From positions 1 to 15,051 of the forward strand of contig JBLNBW010000306.1 in the NCBI GenBank assembly GCA_050260255.1: 15,051 bases of DNA. Reading direction: 5' to 3'. Position numbers and translations under genes: made by a program. Source of the DNA: JAQGMV01 sp050260255. Lineage in GTDB: Bacteria; Pseudomonadota; Gammaproteobacteria; Burkholderiales; SG8-41. A model generated the notes under the pieces. It saw nothing but the letters and a program-made list of their open reading frames with translations. It made no database searches and had not been told where the DNA came from. Positions 14,034-15,051 of this stretch are shown here, in pieces; position 1 is the stretch's first letter; every line of letters starts with the position of its first letter.

Positions 14034-14717
14034 TTACGACGCGCTTTCGTCCGCCTTCCCGAGGCCGCGCTTGCTCGCGTACATGAGCAACTCGAGACGA
14101 TTGGCCACGGCGAGCTTGTCGTAGATGGAGGTGAGGTAATTGCGCAGCGTGCGATCGCTGATACGCAGCTTGTCGGCGATCGCTTTCGTCGTCGCGCCGG
14201 CATCGCTCACGATCTCGCGGATGATGTCCCGCTCGCGGGGGGTTAGGAGCGCGATTTTCTGCGCGTCGGGATCGACCTCATCGTTGCGGCGCCGTGCGAG
14301 CTGCGCAAACACGCGCCCGGTACTCTGACGATCGAGCCATACCTCGCCGCGGTGGACTTTCTCGATAGCCTTCAAAATTTCGCCGGGGCTTTCCTCCTTG
14401 CTGATCACGCCTTGCGCGCCGGCGAGCATCGCCTTGTCGTGCCAGGTCGAATCGCGCAAGCCGGTGAGTATGAGCACGCGCGCGGCGCCACGCTCCAAGA
14501 ACGCCGGCACCGCGTCTATCCCGTTTTCGGTGCCGAGATCGATGTCGAGCAGGACGACGTCGGGCTTGGTGTCCGCGACGAGTGCCAGGCCGTCGCGGCA
14601 ATTGGTGGCCTTGCCGACGATGGTCATCTTCTCGCGCTCGCTCTCGATCAGCCGCTCCAAGCCCCACAGCAGGCTGCGGTGATCGTCGATCAAGACTATG
14701 CGTATCGCGTTGGACAT
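14034..14717 (-). CDS. LuxR/NarL-type two-component response regulator
   Basis: A 227-residue DNA-binding regulator. The receiver domain (about 1-125) has the acidic pair Asp11-Asp12 in VLIDDHR, phosphoacceptor Asp58 in VVLLDID, Thr85 in LILTG and Lys107 in GVISKEE, so all catalytic positions are intact. The C-terminal LuxR helix-turn-helix (about 155-215) reads LTPRERDIIREIV...TTKAIADKLRISDRTLRNYL...LAVANRLELLMYA. The family binds inverted repeats as a dimer after phosphorylation. It starts 21 bases after the stop of the histidine kinase gene, so the two form an operon. Its position just upstream of the RTX gene suggests that gene as a target. Confidence 0.94.
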   Translation of the reverse strand: MSNAIRIVLIDDHRSLLWGLERLIESEREKMTIVGKATNCRDGLALVADTKPDVVLLDIDLGTENGIDAVPAFLERGAARVLILTGLRDSTWHDKAMLAGAQGVISKEESPGEILKAIEKVHRGEVWLDRQSTGRVFAQLARRRNDEVDPDAQKIALLTPRERDIIREIVSDAGATTKAIADKLRISDRTLRNYLTSIYDKLAVANRLELLMYASKRGLGKADESAS

Positions 14718-14738
14718 GTCGGTCTCTGGTTGGAAGGG

Positions 14739-15051
14739 CTACAGCGGAATGGCGATTTCCACCACGGTATGGCCATCCTCGAGCGGCTGCACAGCGAGCG
14801 TGCCGCCCAGCGATTGGGTGCGTTCAGCGATCGAGCGCGGCTGAAAAAGCGCTGCCGCCACTTCGTCCGGCAACCGGTTTCCGATTTTCACCGTCATCGC
14901 GCCGTCCTGACAGCGCACCGCGACGAAGCCCGACTTCGAGGCCGTGTGCCGCAGCACGTTGCTCATCGCCTCGACGATCATCTGGAACACCTCCGCGGCG
15001 AGCCGTCCGGTGATGCCGGTGTCAATGCGTGCGTCGACAGCGAAGCGTATG
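14739..15051 (-). CDS. Sensor histidine kinase, C-terminal ATPase part (5' end outside window)
   Basis: The last 103 residues of a NarX/DegS/UhpB-like kinase. The frame is open to the window end, so the GTG at 14990 is internal. The N-box is FQMIVEAMSNVLRHTAS, with the Mg-ATP-binding Asn. The ending SIAERTQSLGGTLAVQP...GHTVVEIAIP matches the final ERxxxLGG...TxVxxxIP block of the HATPase domain. The usual DxGxG ATP-lid motif is replaced by IGNRLPDE, a divergence I associate with a subgroup of these kinases. The sensor and phosphoacceptor His lie outside the window. Its partner is the response regulator 21 bases downstream. Confidence 0.88.
   Translation of the reverse strand, partial: IRFAVDARIDTGITGRLAAEVFQMIVEAMSNVLRHTASKSGFVAVRCQDGAMTVKIGNRLPDEVAAALFQPRSIAERTQSLGGTLAVQPLEDGHTVVEIAIPL

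Overview
The window looks like a high-GC chromosomal segment of a Gram-negative bacterium, most likely a beta- or gammaproteobacterium (Pseudomonadota). The reasons are a cobalamin-dependent ribonucleotide reductase tail, several lipobox-type lipoproteins, a complete inner-membrane/periplasmic half of a type I secretion system, and an integron-type cassette array. Genus cannot be read from the sequence alone.

Left part (1-1083): the 3' end of a B12-dependent ribonucleotide reductase gene (nrdJ), cut by the window edge, then a short heptamer repeat and a clear intrinsic terminator. 1139-3183: a compact accessory island of lower GC that I read as an integron gene-cassette array without an integrase in view (a CALIN-like array). 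It has four cassettes, each with one plus-strand gene: a lipoprotein, two small proteins of unknown function, and a VOC/glyoxalase-fold protein. Three full attC sites and one truncated attC separate or end them. For cassettes 1-3 the first 12-13 bases are exactly complementary to the inverse core of the cassette's own attC, which is the signature of circular cassette insertion. Short AT-rich repeats flank the array on both sides in inverted orientation.

3184-4314: a minus-strand lipoprotein gene between two copies of a GGTCAGTGTAA-type repeat, with nested palindromes upstream of it. 4315-8739: unlinked metabolic and membrane genes on alternating strands. They are an FAD-linked oxidase (BBE type), a small conserved protein, a RidA-family protein with a lipoprotein-like N-terminus, a TMEM175-family channel, and an amidohydrolase-2 family hydrolase. 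A short unlisted coding sequence is likely at 8816-8983.

Right part (9132-15051, all minus strand): a secretion locus. In transcription order it holds a histidine kinase (partial, cut by the window end), a LuxR/NarL-type response regulator, an RTX calcium-binding protein with no signal peptide and no cysteine, an intrinsic terminator, a PrtD-type ABC exporter and a HlyD-type adaptor. The simplest reading is that the two-component pair controls an RTX protein exported by the adjacent type I machinery. No TolC-like outer-membrane gene is in the window. The terminator between the RTX gene and the exporter genes would make substrate more abundant than transporter.
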